Positions 25,431-38,685 of a DNA stretch of 64,000 bases are shown one piece after another. Under the pieces are notes generated by a model that had not been told where the DNA came from, made no database searches, and was given only the letters and a program-made list of their open reading frames with translations. Source of the DNA: Stercorarius parasiticus (Eukaryota > Chordata > Aves > Charadriiformes > Stercorariidae); the NCBI GenBank assembly GCA_013396915.1, contig VWZL01006771.1, positions 2,452,805-2,516,804 of the forward strand. The letters are read 5' to 3'. A program made the translations under genes and the position numbers. The stretch's first letter is position 1; the number at the start of each line of letters is the position of its first letter.

Positions 25431-28400
25431 CTGTGACATCTCTACGGTGTGGAAGGACGGGAAAGTCACCATCACAGACTTAAGGAGACGTCTAGAAAAA
25501 AATGGCCAAATTTTTCAGAGATGAAAATTATAACCAGTCACACTACCTATGAAAATGTTCTCAAGTACCATGAGAAACACTAGCTTAAAACTACAGGAAC
25601 ATTCACATGACAGTAACTGCTTATACAGCCTCACTGTTGGAAAAGGTGGTTGTTACCATCCCACCTCTCAAGGAGATAATTACACTCGCTACTACCAGCC
25701 ACTGAAAACGGCTCACTTGCTTGGACATGAGAGAGACAACTTGGTATTACAATTTCAGTATAAAGAATCCTCTCCCTGGATATTTCCAAGTGACCAAAGA
25801 CTCTACAGGCTCAGTTCTACTCCATATTTCATGAGGAACAAAATACCTGAGAGCAGATTTTCACATGTTCCCCGTTTGTCCATACACAGCTTCACATATG
25901 AACCCTACAAATAACGGCATGCCAATCATTTGTGCTTGCAAACACATTGCTTTTCTGCTGGAACAAGCAGGCTACATGCAGATACCTTTTCTATGCATTT
26001 TTGAGTGTACAGAAAATTTAATACCATAAAAACATATCCCTCAGATTAGAAAATAGACTGCAATAAAGCAAGAACTGAATTGGCCGATTATCTCAATATG
26101 TGGTTTTAATTACCTCTAACTCATGGCAGCCTGTTCATTTGCATCTTTCAGATGAGACCTTAAATATCCATACCCTGTGTGCCTGCCTTGGACAAAGAAG
26201 ATAGCTTGGGGCTTTTTTGGAAAAACAACAGATTCCTGCTTCGTTGTCCTTGGCTGCTACAGTCCTCTGAGGTGGCTGCAATTCAGCAAAGCAATAGGGC
26301 TTGCAGCCTGGGAATTAGGATGGAAATTGTTATATGAATGCAAATATTGTTCTAGATCTTTTCTTAAAGTATTAACAAAAACATCACAGAATACTACCAA
26401 AAGCACCTTCATATTCACCAGCCCTCAAAAATGAAATGAGGTTCTAATCAAGGACCAGTAAAAAGAAACCCTGACAAGAGTAGCCCAAAAAACCCCTAAT
26501 TTAAGATGAAATAGATCAAATGACTAAGTTATCATTTAAAACAAACTTACCTAAAAAGGAACCAAAGGAATAAAGGGAAGATAGTAGAATTTAAAATGGG
26601 TTTGGGGGGGAGTCAAAAGAAACGTGGAGAAAATGGAAGACAAGGTATAAGACCCTAGCCACAGGAGCTGAACAGAGTTTATTATTGACTGAAATCCCGG
26701 TTTATTTTAACAAAAATGTGTAATTACAGTCTGAATGTGTCTGGCTCTTTTTAGGGCATCCAGAGAGGACTAATCTTCCGCCCCCACCTCCTTTTACACA
26801 GTAGCCACAATCTGGCACTTCAAGTCTGACTACAGCAAAACACCAATTAATTTTTATGGGAAGTGTCAGCTTCAAAATTACATTTCACGGGACCTTCTTA
26901 CTTCAAATACAACAAACAGTCCTTTAGCTATGCCACGCTTACAAGAGCACCAATTCTGAAGCACCAGGTTTAAACACTAAACACCAGACACCATTGTTTT
27001 TAGGCACATGAATTGTTTTAAGTTACTGGTACAGCACTGCTGCAGCGCACAGCCAAAGCACAGGATGGAACCGGATAGTGCATCTGAAATCCCATAATTT
27101 TAACCAAGTTGTCACTTCATACTACAACTAATCAGCTTCCTCAAATGTGTCCCAATTATCTATCGCATTTGCAGAAGTCTGAATCCTTTCACCATCACTT
27201 GCTCTTACGAGAACCCTCTCCTGAGCCACAAGCCTGAGGACGAGGACAGGCGCAAAGTAAGCCCATTACTTAAGAAAGGAAAATCACTTTTAATTACCAG
27301 CTTGCAGCCTTAGCTGCAGAAAGAGAGGCCTGTAATTTTGATCTTTGCTTGAAGATATGCTTGGCACAAGGGCAGTCTTTAGCAACACCAGACTGGTTTA
27401 GATTGGGGGGGTGGCAGGAGGCTTACACCAGCAGAGTTTCGCAAGCAGGGAGAACAGGAACGGGCTCAGAACAGCAAAAACGGGCTCCAGCCCCGGCTGG
27501 GTCAGCATCAGCCCCACAGAGAGCTCTGCCAGGGAGGGAGAGGCACACCGTCCATATAGGGGACCACACTGATGGAAAAGTTTAAACCGCCTGAAGATCT
27601 GCCCAGTAAAATCAGCTCCAACTCAGTGGAAATTAATCTTAAATTCAGTACTAAAAGCCAACTCTATTTCCTTCTTGCTGAGAGAAGGGTTTCTGCACTA
27701 TTTCATCTGTTAGTCGCACACCAGGAAGTAACACTGGAGAAGGTAAAAAAAAATTAAAATGATACAAGCAACAATGAACAGTGCTAAATAAATCAGGGTG
27801 GTTCCACAAAACGCCATCAGCCAGTGGGAGGATTCAGAGCTTGAAAGCAGCAGGTGAAGTCATGGGCTGCCCCTAACTGAAAAGTTTGTTTGGAAACAAA
27901 CCAGCAAATCCAGCGACGCCTGTTCTGCCCTTACGATGTTTTGACTAAAAGGTTGTTTCCAAAGGATGAGCAAGTTCCCAGCACAACCTCATTAAACTCT
28001 CTGCCACTGTTTTAATGAAAAAAGTGCACAAATGATACATCCTACAAATTCCGTTTCTTTGTAGTAAGCATATTACGGAAATAGTTTCTTCTTATTAAAT
28101 ATTGGCAGGGCAGTTCTGATAGAATCAGTAGCCAAACATTGTACTTAACATCTGCCATTTCAAAAACTACCTCTACTTCTACTGAACAGGCTATTCCATT
28201 TAATAGACAGTTGTAAAATTCTAATAAATCTTGTGACTGGCATCCATCTCTCTCATTATTTTATCTCATTTTAGGTTCTTTGTTTACTATAATTTTGTGG
28301 AAATGGTAGCTTTAGTTTTCCAAAAAACTAAAGTGTGTTTGAACTTGAAAAAAAATAAGATATACAGCCCACAGTTTCAAGACAAGATAACAAGCACCTC

Positions 28401-28913
28401 CACTGACGACTGTAACTGACTGTTCCTATTCTGCAGAACGCTTCCATAGCTAACCACCCACCCTCTCCTCTTTTTAAATAAGGCTGCAGCTGGTCTCCAA
28501 GAGGTTCTAAATTAAGGCAGTAATGCAATACAAAGTGCATGTGCATGAATTCAGATCTCTCCACACCCACCGAAACACATCTCCAAAGAAACAAAAGGAC
28601 AGTAGCGCAAGGGATGGAGAAATCGGCACTTGCGCTATGTGATACTAATCTTACAAAGCAACTGTTAAATGTGTTTCAGGAGTTAACTACTCTACCTCGA
28701 CAACTCTTAATCATCTTTGATTGGTAAGAAACCTGGAATATTAAATAATACATGCTCTAAATTACAGCTTGTGTTCTTTCATTGAGCAATACGGTATTAT
28801 AAAAATTCAAGAGAATACAGAGCTCGAGACTGCAAATGACGTTGATAAACGTATTTGTAAATAACTTCAAATAAAATAAGGATAAATAAAAATAAGGTAA
28901 GAGAAAATAAAAT

Positions 28914-28929
28914 AGTCTTTTAAAAGACT
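28914..28929. other. 16-base perfect palindrome
   Basis: AGTCTTTTAAAAGACT is perfectly self-complementary with no spacer. It lies in AT-rich DNA and could extrude as a small cruciform. No flanking element explains it. Confidence 0.4.
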
Positions 28930-29425
28930 GTGGTCTCAAAGAGAAGAGAAGTGGAACAATGTTCAGAAATAGGCAATATTTACCTTAGAATATCTTTGCA
29001 TATTGGAAGCTAAAGATCAGATCAATGCATGTGTACTCCATTGAAAGCCAAACCCAGCAACCAACATCCAGTTTCTCTACTACTTACGTGCTTTGGTTTT
29101 TATTTCTCAATTCCAGGGGTAAAACAAAGCCTCCCCAAAGTGAAGTGAAAAGGCTTTACACCTCCTGTGGGTACTCTGACTTATACAATAGATGTCTCTG
29201 GGTTTCTCACGCTTCCATTCCAGCCAGACGTAGAACACAGACAAGTACATAGTCTTAACGTGATGGAAGATGGGGCAAAGTACTTTATTAGCCACTAATC
29301 AAGTGACTATGTATATTAACCTCACAGGCTGAGCCTATGATCCCATTTACCTCCCCCAGATGCTAACCTCCCTTTCACTTCTGTCTTGCATTCACTGTAG
29401 GCTTCCATTTCTCTGCCCTTCTTAC

Positions 29426-29582
29426 AATCATCGAATAGAATCATCAAATGGTTTAGGTTGGAAGGGACCTTAAAGATCATCTAGTTCCAACCCCCCTGCC
29501 ATGGGCACGGACACCTCCCACTAGACCAGGTTGCTCAAAGCTCCACCTAGCCTGGCCTTGAACACTTCCAGGGATGGGGCCT
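29426..29582 (-). mobile_element. short CR1 LINE 3' end
   Basis: Only the last 157 bases or so of a CR1 are present. The + strand opens with a decayed form of the terminal octamer (ATCGAATAGAATCATC). It then has GGTTGGAAGGGACCTTAAAG and CATCTAGTTCCAACCCCCCT, and ends after CTGGCCTTGAACACTTCCAG. Similarity stops abruptly at GGGATGGGGC, the usual picture of extreme 5' truncation during insertion. It is the same subfamily as the copies near 17.2 and 57.2 kb. Confidence 0.95.
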
Positions 29583-31106
29583 GGGGTCTCCTCGCTGTTA
29601 TCATGTCCCCTATTTCAATAGTAGCTTATGGTTTTGCACTTGTGGTTAGCCATGGTTCAGCAAGGACTTCCCACCTCAGCCACTCCTAGGACTCACCCCG
29701 TCCCCTTTACTGGGTTGACACTCCCAACATACAGCCATGCTGCTAACTGGATCAGAGCTGATCCAGCTACAAAACGCTTCTGCAAACTTCTCAAGATCAC
29801 TTCCCTGGCATAGGGAGGCAGGGATGGCACAGCAGTGACTGCTTGAGAAATGGCACAGCAGGAATCGCTGCAGAAAGTGAGGCTACCACCCAACAGCAGC
29901 CTCAAGCCAGTCTCTGCCTGCTCCCACCTCCCAGTGTCCTGGCCATGACCGTCACCCCCCAACGGGCAGCACTGGCAGCTCCTACGGCAGCTCCTCATCC
30001 TCCGTGGCCTGAACATGCTTCGCTCAGCTCTCTCCCAGCAGAGACATGTGCAGGGCACCCAGCTCAAATCTCTACCCCAAGAACTTAACGTTGAAACGCT
30101 GTGGCTCCAGATTTTAAAACCAGATTTTGAAGCATTTTAACTCATGCATTTTGTTCATTAAAAAGATGAAAGCGAAAATACACGTAAGATGAAATCTGGA
30201 TAGGCATACTAGCATATATCCAAATCATCATTTATTTCTGTGCATATATAAACTGATGAAGGATGAGAAGGATGTGGTCGTTTTTTAAAAATCCCTATTA
30301 AGAAACGAACTAGTGAAAAATTCGCAACTTAGTAAACCATTATGCAGTCTGATTCGATAATTTTGAGTTATATTGATTTAATGGTATTACTTGGAGCTAA
30401 AACTAACTGGTATGTTATTATGTATTTACAGAAAATAAAGGAACTAGAAATCTAGTAGTACAGGTTAATCAAACTGTCAACAAACCTTCTTTGCTGCATA
30501 GCATAATCCACGCAGCAATCTCAGAATACATTATAGAGCATTTTATAAACCAAATAAACTTAGCAGGTTTTATTTTATAAATAAAACACTGTCACCTCTA
30601 AGGCACGACTATTACCTTCTAGGACAAGAGAGAAGAAAAAAGCCTGAATACTAACATCAGAGTTGGAATTTGGAGTTGGGATGCTGCTGCACGTGAATGT
30701 GGTCAGAGTTTGGAGAGATCCCAGATGTTAACAGCAAAACCCATTGCAACCATTACGATTCTTATTTATTCACATGCAGAACTTCAACTGAAATGGGGTC
30801 TGACCCCAGAGGAGGGAAGCTGGTAGTCTCTGAATAGGTGGTTTCAAATATCTCAACTATGGAGGCTGCCCTTCTAACCTCTGCAGTCCTGTCCGCACTG
30901 CTTAACGACAAAACTGCTATGCTAAGTGTTGCGTGGGCCATGAATCAGAGTGTGGTAGCAGTTACTCAAACAGAAAATGCACGACAGACTGATTCAACAT
31001 GCTGAACGGAGTACATCCCTGTCCTATAAGGTAACTTAGATTATTAGTTTAAATTAAACTTTACCCTCAAGGCAGTGGGCTTGCATTCAAATTTCAGATA
31101 ATTAGA

Positions 31107-31180
31107 CAGGCCCTGGTTCAAGTGCCACTGAAACCAGTGGAAAGATTCAGAAACGCTTCCAAAGGCTTTGGACTGAGCTC
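31107..31180. repeat. ancient palindromic (MITE-like) repeat fossil
   Basis: The segment from AGGCCCTGGTTCAAGTGCC through CACTGAAACCAGTGGAAAG to GGCTTTGGACTGAGCTC resembles the widespread old repeats of archosaurs and turtles that are built around 'cactgaagtcaatgg' and end near 'ggctttggatcaggcc'. These behave as short palindromic DNA-transposon derivatives predating birds. The match is from memory of the family's wording, so the subfamily is not named. Confidence 0.5.
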
Positions 31181-34100
31181 ACAAACGCAGGGTCCCCTGT
31201 GAGCCCGCTCATCACCCACCGGCACCTGGGGTGGGGGCGGGGGGAGAAAAGCAGAAAGAAGGGACTACAAAGGACTCCCGTTACGTGGCTTGAGGCCCCA
31301 GCAAGTGCTCATCCAGGCTATGTAACACTGAGTATTTGACCTCGCTTTTGTCTGTTGAAGCAGCGCGTATTTCTGCGCTCCTTGTTTGGAATCACTAAGA
31401 ACAGAAAGGGTAATGACATCTGATTTCATGCACTCCAGCACACAATGCCAAACACTTAGACAAATTCATACCTCCCACCACCCAACTCTGATTTCATTTT
31501 CAAAGTTCACCTCCACAGAAGCTGAGCAAATCTTCTGTGTCCTGAAAGTCAGTGATGCCTGGCAACATCAGATCACGGGAAGCCTTGTCCCAAAATCACT
31601 AAAATACACATGAAAATTCTGCCGATACTCTACATAAATTGGAATGAAATCTATTCTATGGGATAAATTGCGATATCGTAATATTTAATGTATGTAACAT
31701 TGTTGCACTCTCACTTCACAGAAGTCTAAACGTCAAAGTGGAAGGTACCATCCTAGCTACATATTTTGTCGTTAAAATTATCTAATCCTCCTACAGTAGT
31801 ATCACCCAGAGACCTCAGCTGACACAATGCATTTGTACCTTCTGCAGCAAAAGGAAGGCAGAAGGAAAATAACAGAACATGAAAATGTGTTGCTAGGATA
31901 AGACATCATGGAAACCCAATGCACTTGCACTTAAAGAGTGTGACATTCTGTATGTGCTCTAACACATGGAAATACTTAATTTCCTCCAAAGTTTAATCTT
32001 TTCCCTTAGGTGGATTTCGATTCAATTTCTTTTCTTTTTTTTTATAGCTTACCCAAGTTTAAATTTGAAATGTGTTAACCAAATATTGTCTTAGATTTTA
32101 ACCTATACCACTCAACGAGGATGACGGGATAGTATGGATGCAATTTGGGCAGATTTTCTCTGCTGCAGTCTTGCAGAACTGTATCCCTAAATGTCATGCG
32201 AATTATCGCTTTGTATCAGATGCATCTCTCTTCCCTCATCCTGTAAATTTCTGAAGCCCCAAGGACACTCTGAAGGAGAACAAATGGCAATGAAAATTTA
32301 GTTGTTGTGCAGAGAGCCTCAGGGGGCTCTTCGATTGATGTCTCTGGAGAGCAGTAAGCTAAGGTGGTATTGCAAATACCTAATTCAAAGAAAAAGTTTC
32401 CAAGAGACATAATTTTTCAGCGACGCATTTCAGGCACAGCCTGTGGTTGGTTTTCCTGCTTCTCTGAAAAAAAACATTAAAGGTTCAAAAAAATTGCCAG
32501 TCTTTCAAAGATTAAATTCTCTGGGCAGACTTGAAATTACAGTGGCATGGGTTTCTAAACAGTAAGCCACTGTTTGCTGTCTGCATCAACAAAACGTAAA
32601 AAAGGCACATTGCCACTTTATATGAGTACATCCCACTATGAAGCCACACATGCAGTACACGGTATTTTCAGGATGCTTGCCCATTTTGAAAGCAATCCAC
32701 AAAATAAAGTTATATGACCTCAGAACACCTGAGCACAGTTTCCAGAATCTCACACTGTCACTTCCCAGCTAGGGTACTATATTTTTAACATTAACTAAAT
32801 ACATTCCGTCACTGCGAAAGTGCAAAGAAGACACTGCCACAGCATTGTGACACTGTGTGTGATCACTATAATATATTCCTCTTGTCATAATAAGTAGTAG
32901 TGATGGTAGTAGTACAAGTGACCGTGCTTGTTAGAATTTGGATGGCAGACACTTCATAATCTCAAAAAGTTCCCTATTCCTTCACCTGCTGCTATCTGAT
33001 CAAGCACCAAAGGTGTCATTACTATGTAACCTAAAGTCTTCCTCTAAGAATTCAGGCTTTAACTAGGAAAAAGAAGTTGAGCTGTGTTAAAAACTGTATA
33101 TCTAGATGGTGCCTTCATAATAACGTGCACTATTTCCATGCATTTCAAAACAGGCCTTTTACTTGAAAGGAACACTGGGTATAACCGTCCTTGTGCAGAA
33201 TGCACATCTTTTGAAAAAACAAGAGATCTTCTAGACAGGACAAGATATTATTTCAAAGTATACCATAAGAATCAACAGATTTACCCGTGACTTTGGAAAC
33301 AGGATACGGTCTCACAGTCACAGGCTTGCAGCTTGCAGAATTAAATGTATTAGGAGAGCAGGAGTAGGACTGGAAAGGATATCATGGTAAGTCCTTCATT
33401 AGTCCTGGCAGTACCTTAGAATTGGTGTGAACAAGTTTCTTCAATATATTAGTATGTTTTTATATGGCTTAAATATATCCACAGTGGCATTTTCATGATC
33501 TCTTCTAATCAAGCTTGTTTTGAGAAACATTCAAAACAGGAGTGGAAACAAATGAGCTGGAGTTAGAGCACACTGTAAGACAACTACAGTCTATCCCAGA
33601 ATGCACAAACTCCATTGACGTTTGAGAGATTTTCCTTTGGAATAATTTTCAAATATTATCACCTTTTTAAATGGAAAGAAAACTGCAAGTCTGACTATTT
33701 GCTGTCAGAATTTCAGCGTTTCCGCAGCATCCAAGAGCTAAAAAGGGCGTTCTTTGATCTGGTTAATACAGAAATATGGGCACAGAGAGTACTTTAAAGA
33801 AAAACAGCTGTATCAATAAAAACTAGTTGTGAAAGGACTGAACAATTTTCTGAGCAAAATTATATTTGAGCTCTTCAAGCTGAAAAGGGAAAAAAACTCT
33901 AGTTTAACAGATAATGCTGATGAGCGATGGCTCGCAGACACGGAAGTAGTTTGCCCACACTTTCCATCTACTCCCCGTGCACTGAGTAAGGCCACATCTC
34001 CTGGGGGAGGTCTCCAACTAACATCAAATGAGAGCAGAATAGCTTATGCGAAACATACACAGGCATCTAACGTCAGTGTGGAAGGTCAGTGAGGAAAAAA

Positions 34101-37100
34101 AGGTACAAAGTACCCGTACTGGCACAATTTGGGAAGAAGAGCCCTTCAGGACAAAGCCTGTCAGTAGGTGGGAAGCAGCATTTGCTTTCTTACCGAACGA
34201 TGCCCGGGGAGATTTCTAAGCACTTCTTTCATTGTTCACAGCTGCGGCCTGGGTCTGTTGCTAACAAGAGCCTCCCCAACACTTAAGCCACGGTGCTTCT
34301 GCGCAGATGAATGCACGAGGAACATGGGAAGAGGAGGGATGTTAGCTCGCTGCCAGCGCTCCCCAGCCCTGGGAAAGGGCTACGATGGAAGGAGCTGGGT
34401 GGGTTGCGCACAGCAAACACGCGATTCCCGGCAAAGAGTCTCCGAGCTGTGATGACAGATCAGCAGAGAAACTCTTCCAGGCTCAGGAAGGAAACCAGTC
34501 CGTGGTTTTAGTTAGTTATCCACAGCAGCATCCCTCTGCTGTCAGCCCCTTTGCTCTGGAGCCCTCCCGAGCACAGTAGCACGCTCCCAGCTGCTCCCCA
34601 TGCTTTCCTGCAGACGAACCAGGCTTTGTCAAGTTCAATGATGATAAGCAAAGAGAAGAGAGAGAGAATGCTCTGATGTTAGAATTAGTTAGTTCATTAA
34701 GCAGCAATAGCAAGGCTCTCATTACTAGCAAGATCCTGAGTGTTTCTTAGACAGCTTTTCTTTGTTTAAAGCTTTGCTTCCTGGATGTGAGAAACTAACA
34801 AATAAAAAAAGGTCATAAATAACTGTTCAAGACATTAACTCTTTTCTCCCCTGCTGTTTTTAAGAGCAATGCAAGCTATAAACTACCCTATAAATGTATC
34901 TTGCGCTTCCTGTGACAACCTCAGTGTAGAGCAAAGCCCTGCACGATGCAACAGGATCAGTTTCCCATTCTGACTATGGATACAGTTTTAGTCTCAACTA
35001 GAGCCTATTTTACAAGTTTGCTCTTTTATTAGGCCTCTGCTCCAATCATCTTAATATGACTCATTTTATATTGTTTATATTTATTGTACAATATTGTGTT
35101 GTATTGTTCACATACTTCTAGGGCACACAGTATGAGAAATATCGCTCGATGAAAACACAGCCTTTCCATTTGCTTTTGCAATTATAGATAGAAAACACTC
35201 CCAGGCTTCAACGCTATTCTGAAGCGGTGTACTTCCTTGCATAGACAGTGTAACAGATACAACTTTATGGCATGTGAATTATGATTTTACTTTTCATTTT
35301 ACTTAATGTTTCCTTCCTCACTACAAACGATTCCACACTCATGATTAATTGACCATATGTATTTATGCAGCACATACACACGTTATACCCACTACCACTT
35401 CAAAGATTACTGCTGAAAACCCACAATATTAATAAAAGTAGTCACACTTAACATAAAAAAAGAAGAGCTACGTATTACTTAACAAACAGTAAGATCACAG
35501 ATCTCCATCTGGCCATAAAGCATGCCACAACAAAAAATAACAGCTGGAACTTCTACTGTGGAGTTCTGCTTTGCTTTTTTTTGTTTTTCCATATATATGT
35601 AGTTAGCACTTTCCAGAATCACCTTGGCAAGAATTTTTAAGATTAATAACATCATCAGTTGTATCAAGCACACATTGCTCAACTACTTTCCTTGCATATT
35701 TCAAGTGCTTTTATTGTACCTTTCAGTATTGTTTTATTCACATCAGTCAATCTGCCCACTAACAGCCACTTGTTAGGAGTCGTCAAGCTATTTATCAGTC
35801 AAGGCAAAAGTTACGGGCTGCTACAGTTCCAGTCCTCTCTGACAGAAAAGGCCACACACAGCAACCAGGCAGCCAGTCCAGAGATGGGCAGATTTTTATA
35901 GATCTAGTAATTTTAAGTAAAGAAAAAACAGAAAAACAGATTTGCAAGCCTTGGTCTTCCACCACAGCAGCAGACGCTTACTGTAACTGATGTTTAAAGA
36001 CTGAGATCTACAAAATGCTCACAATGATACTTCCTTAAGTCTCCCCTGCAGTCCAAATCCTGGAGTAAAAATACAGACCAAGCAAGCGGAAAGAGACATA
36101 CCAATGGTGTTAATGTATTCATCTTCAAAAACAAATGCATTATAATTCTGTCTGTGTGCTAAAGCAGCAAGAGAAACATCTCTAGAATAATGATCCATTC
36201 AGTGATATTCTCACATTGATATGCTTCTGTTATTTTGACTGGTTTTTCAGTTGATTAAAGAATTGATAGTAAATCAAGTAACAATTTGCTCTGAGTATTT
36301 TTAGACTATTCCGTTGAGATTTAGTAATACTCATATTCTAGCATGAGATAACGCTTTTGCATCTGAACCACGCTTGTGCTGTATACGTACATCACGGTGC
36401 ATATGGTACCCTGCAGGCTCCCAGGCTGCCAGTGAGAAACGTCTGTGCGAGCAGCAGTAAACCCAACCAGGTTCACATCAGTTCCTCTCCGCTGTTGTCC
36501 ACCAAACCACTGGGATTAAACCCTGGCTCCCCAGGAACGGATGAAAGCTTTGCCTTGACTTAGTCTGGGCTAAGACTCAGAAGTTTCAGCTGAGGAAAAA
36601 CGTGGTCTATAAATCTTGTCTGGAAGGGAGAGAGGATATTTACATAATTCCATCCTATTAGTGACTGAGCCTCACACTCAACAAAAGCAAGGATGCTCCC
36701 AACAAGAATAATGAAAGAAAAACAGTTCAGTCACATTGAGCTATCACACCCAAAGAATGAGAAAAGAGCATCCGCACGATCTCCTCACCCACCCAGAGGG
36801 AACACTGAGGAATATGACAAGTGCACCTCTAACTTTGCTTCACACTGGACAAAACCAGGATCCTCCTAAGCTTCTTGTTGATACAAGCTATTTACAAGAT
36901 TGGACACAATCACATTTAAGTCTCCATTTCTCCAGTCATCAAACCATAATATTTTTGCAGTAAGACTTAAAACAGACATTGATGTTCCATCTACTTAGAA
37001 GTAGTTTGCATAAGAAGCACATCACTATTCGAATGTATGCAATAAGTCACCATTTTTCTACAACATTACTTTGCTAGTGTCCAATAGACCTAGATTAAAA

Positions 37101-37633
37101 ATATAAATACAATATAATTTAAAAATACAAGTAAAATTTCCCCATACTTCTCCACCTTCCAGCAGAATCCACAAATGTGAACTAGATATCATACCTGAAG
37201 GTCAGATTTTTTGCAAAACATTTTAAGCCAATGGAGTCAAAGAAGACTTATAAAATCAATAAGATGTATAAAGCTGATTGCAACCCTATAAAAAGCCTCA
37301 AATCTTTAGCCTGGGTGACACAAATATGGCATTTCACACTGTAAGCAATTTCCCAGCAATGTAGGCCAGTTCACCTTTGCACTACGACGGGTTTTTTTGC
37401 ATCTCTAGAAGACAAGTAACTGCAGTGGTTATTTAAGATGCAGACAACTTCATAAGGCACCGTGCAAGATCAAGAATAATTGCTCACTGCTGCTAACGAG
37501 TAATGTCAAACACGGGTCCCCCCACACCTTGTGCAGGAAACTGCCTGGCTTTGCTTTGAGGATGGGATGAAATCATTTGTAGCATTGTCACATAAAGCAT
37601 CTCTGAAGCCAGTTAAAACACACACTCGAAAAT

Positions 37634-37651
37634 AAAAAAAAAAAAAAAAAA
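37634..37651 (+). repeat. A18 homopolymer
   Basis: A run of 18 adenines sits within a short A-rich stretch. No retroposon body is attached. Confidence 0.95.
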
Positions 37652-38575
37652 GTCAGCCAGCAACAGAATATATGACCAGGAAAAATAAGGGTGTACTTGA
37701 AATATTCTCCAAGAAACACAGTAAGAGAATTTTCTAGTAACAGCTCCTCAGTATTTCTTGATATTTCTCTCCTAGGTAAAAGCAAATAAAATGAAAGTAA
37801 AAGATTTGCCTTTTAGGGAAAAGGATGTAGGGAACAGTAATTTAAAAGGAGAGGTTTTATAGTATCTGATGTAAATATTCAACCTCAAACCTTTGTTCCC
37901 CCGTCAACCATTTCTGAAGACCTTTCCAATACTCCAAGATGGCAAGGTAAGATGGCAAAGGAGTGTAGGTGTTCCAACTTCTCTGTACCTAACCGCCCCC
38001 CCTGGATGGCCAAGGTGTGCTTCTACAGCAGCAGGCTCTCACAACAAGGAGAGTCAAGTGAAATCCACGACAAACGGTCTAGAGTCAGTGCCAGTGCCAT
38101 CATGCCTTCATCAAACCTCTGTTCATGCTCAGAGGTGCAGCCATGCATCCAGGGTACCAGTCTTCTGAGGGGTCTCAGCCAGGTGACTCCACAGCCCTTA
38201 GGGACCTCTTACACTCAGTCTGCAGAGTCTACACTATGGCCAAAACGTTCAAATCACAATAAGTTTCTAGGTTGTTTTCTGAGATGGAACTGATAAAATG
38301 GACGCGTGTGCTGTTAAGTATTTTAATAACATGATTATTTTTTTTTTAATAAGCAGGCAGATTCACACTTTCCACAAGTCAATCATCTTTGACTAATAAA
38401 GATTTAAAGGAAACTCTAATGAATGCCAGTTAATCCCAGATATTTAAGGATCGTTTCTTTAAAGTTTGCGGTTAAAAAATGAGTGAGCAGATGCAGCAGG
38501 TATGGAAATTCTCACATCAGTGCTGGGGGTGCAAGCAGAATGCTCTTCCAAAGAGTTCAAGAATATCTTTGATAC

Positions 38576-38685
38576 CTTCTGCATCAAACCACCACCAGTT
38601 AAAACAGAGACGTTTAACCCCATAGCTGTCAGCGGAGCGAGGACACGGCCACAGCTAGGACACAAATTTACTTTGTGGATATGCC
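38576..38685 (-). CDS. candidate coding exon with CxxC motif, unidentified
   Basis: On the minus strand a long pyrimidine tract (CTGTTTTCCCTTCCTATTG then CTTAG) forms one of the best splice acceptors in the window, ending just before base 38,685. The frame that follows is open and protein-like (HIHKVNLCPSCGRVLAPLTA), with a CPSC pair that could be half of a zinc site. A donor-like AAG/GTATCA closes a 110-base exon at 38,576, which would start in phase 1 and end in phase 0. Alternatively the frame reads on to a TAA at 38,459 as a terminal exon. I do not recognise the protein. The 23-base candidate at 40,157-40,179 joins to it without a frame break. Random coincidence cannot be excluded. Confidence 0.2.

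Larger units (their letters stand above)
17759..29425. other. AT-rich non-coding stretch with two GC-raised islets
   Basis: Nearly 12 kb, mostly unique AT-rich DNA. Items listed separately are the palindrome at 18,249-18,262, the CpG-rich open frame at 19,304-19,483, the A20 tract at 21,273-21,292, the open minus-strand frame at 25,140-25,430 and the 16-base palindrome at 28,914-28,929. Splice-like pairs on the minus strand near 24.86 kb (GTAAGT donor) and 27.3 kb (CTCTCTTTCTGCAG acceptor) do not enclose an open coding frame of useful length. Otherwise I see nothing. Confidence 0.5.

Noticed and set aside
27290..27335. 16-base microexon behind CTCTCTTTCTGCAG
   Set aside because: The acceptor is excellent, but the only donor within reach leaves a very short exon, and there is no neighbouring exon to test phase against.
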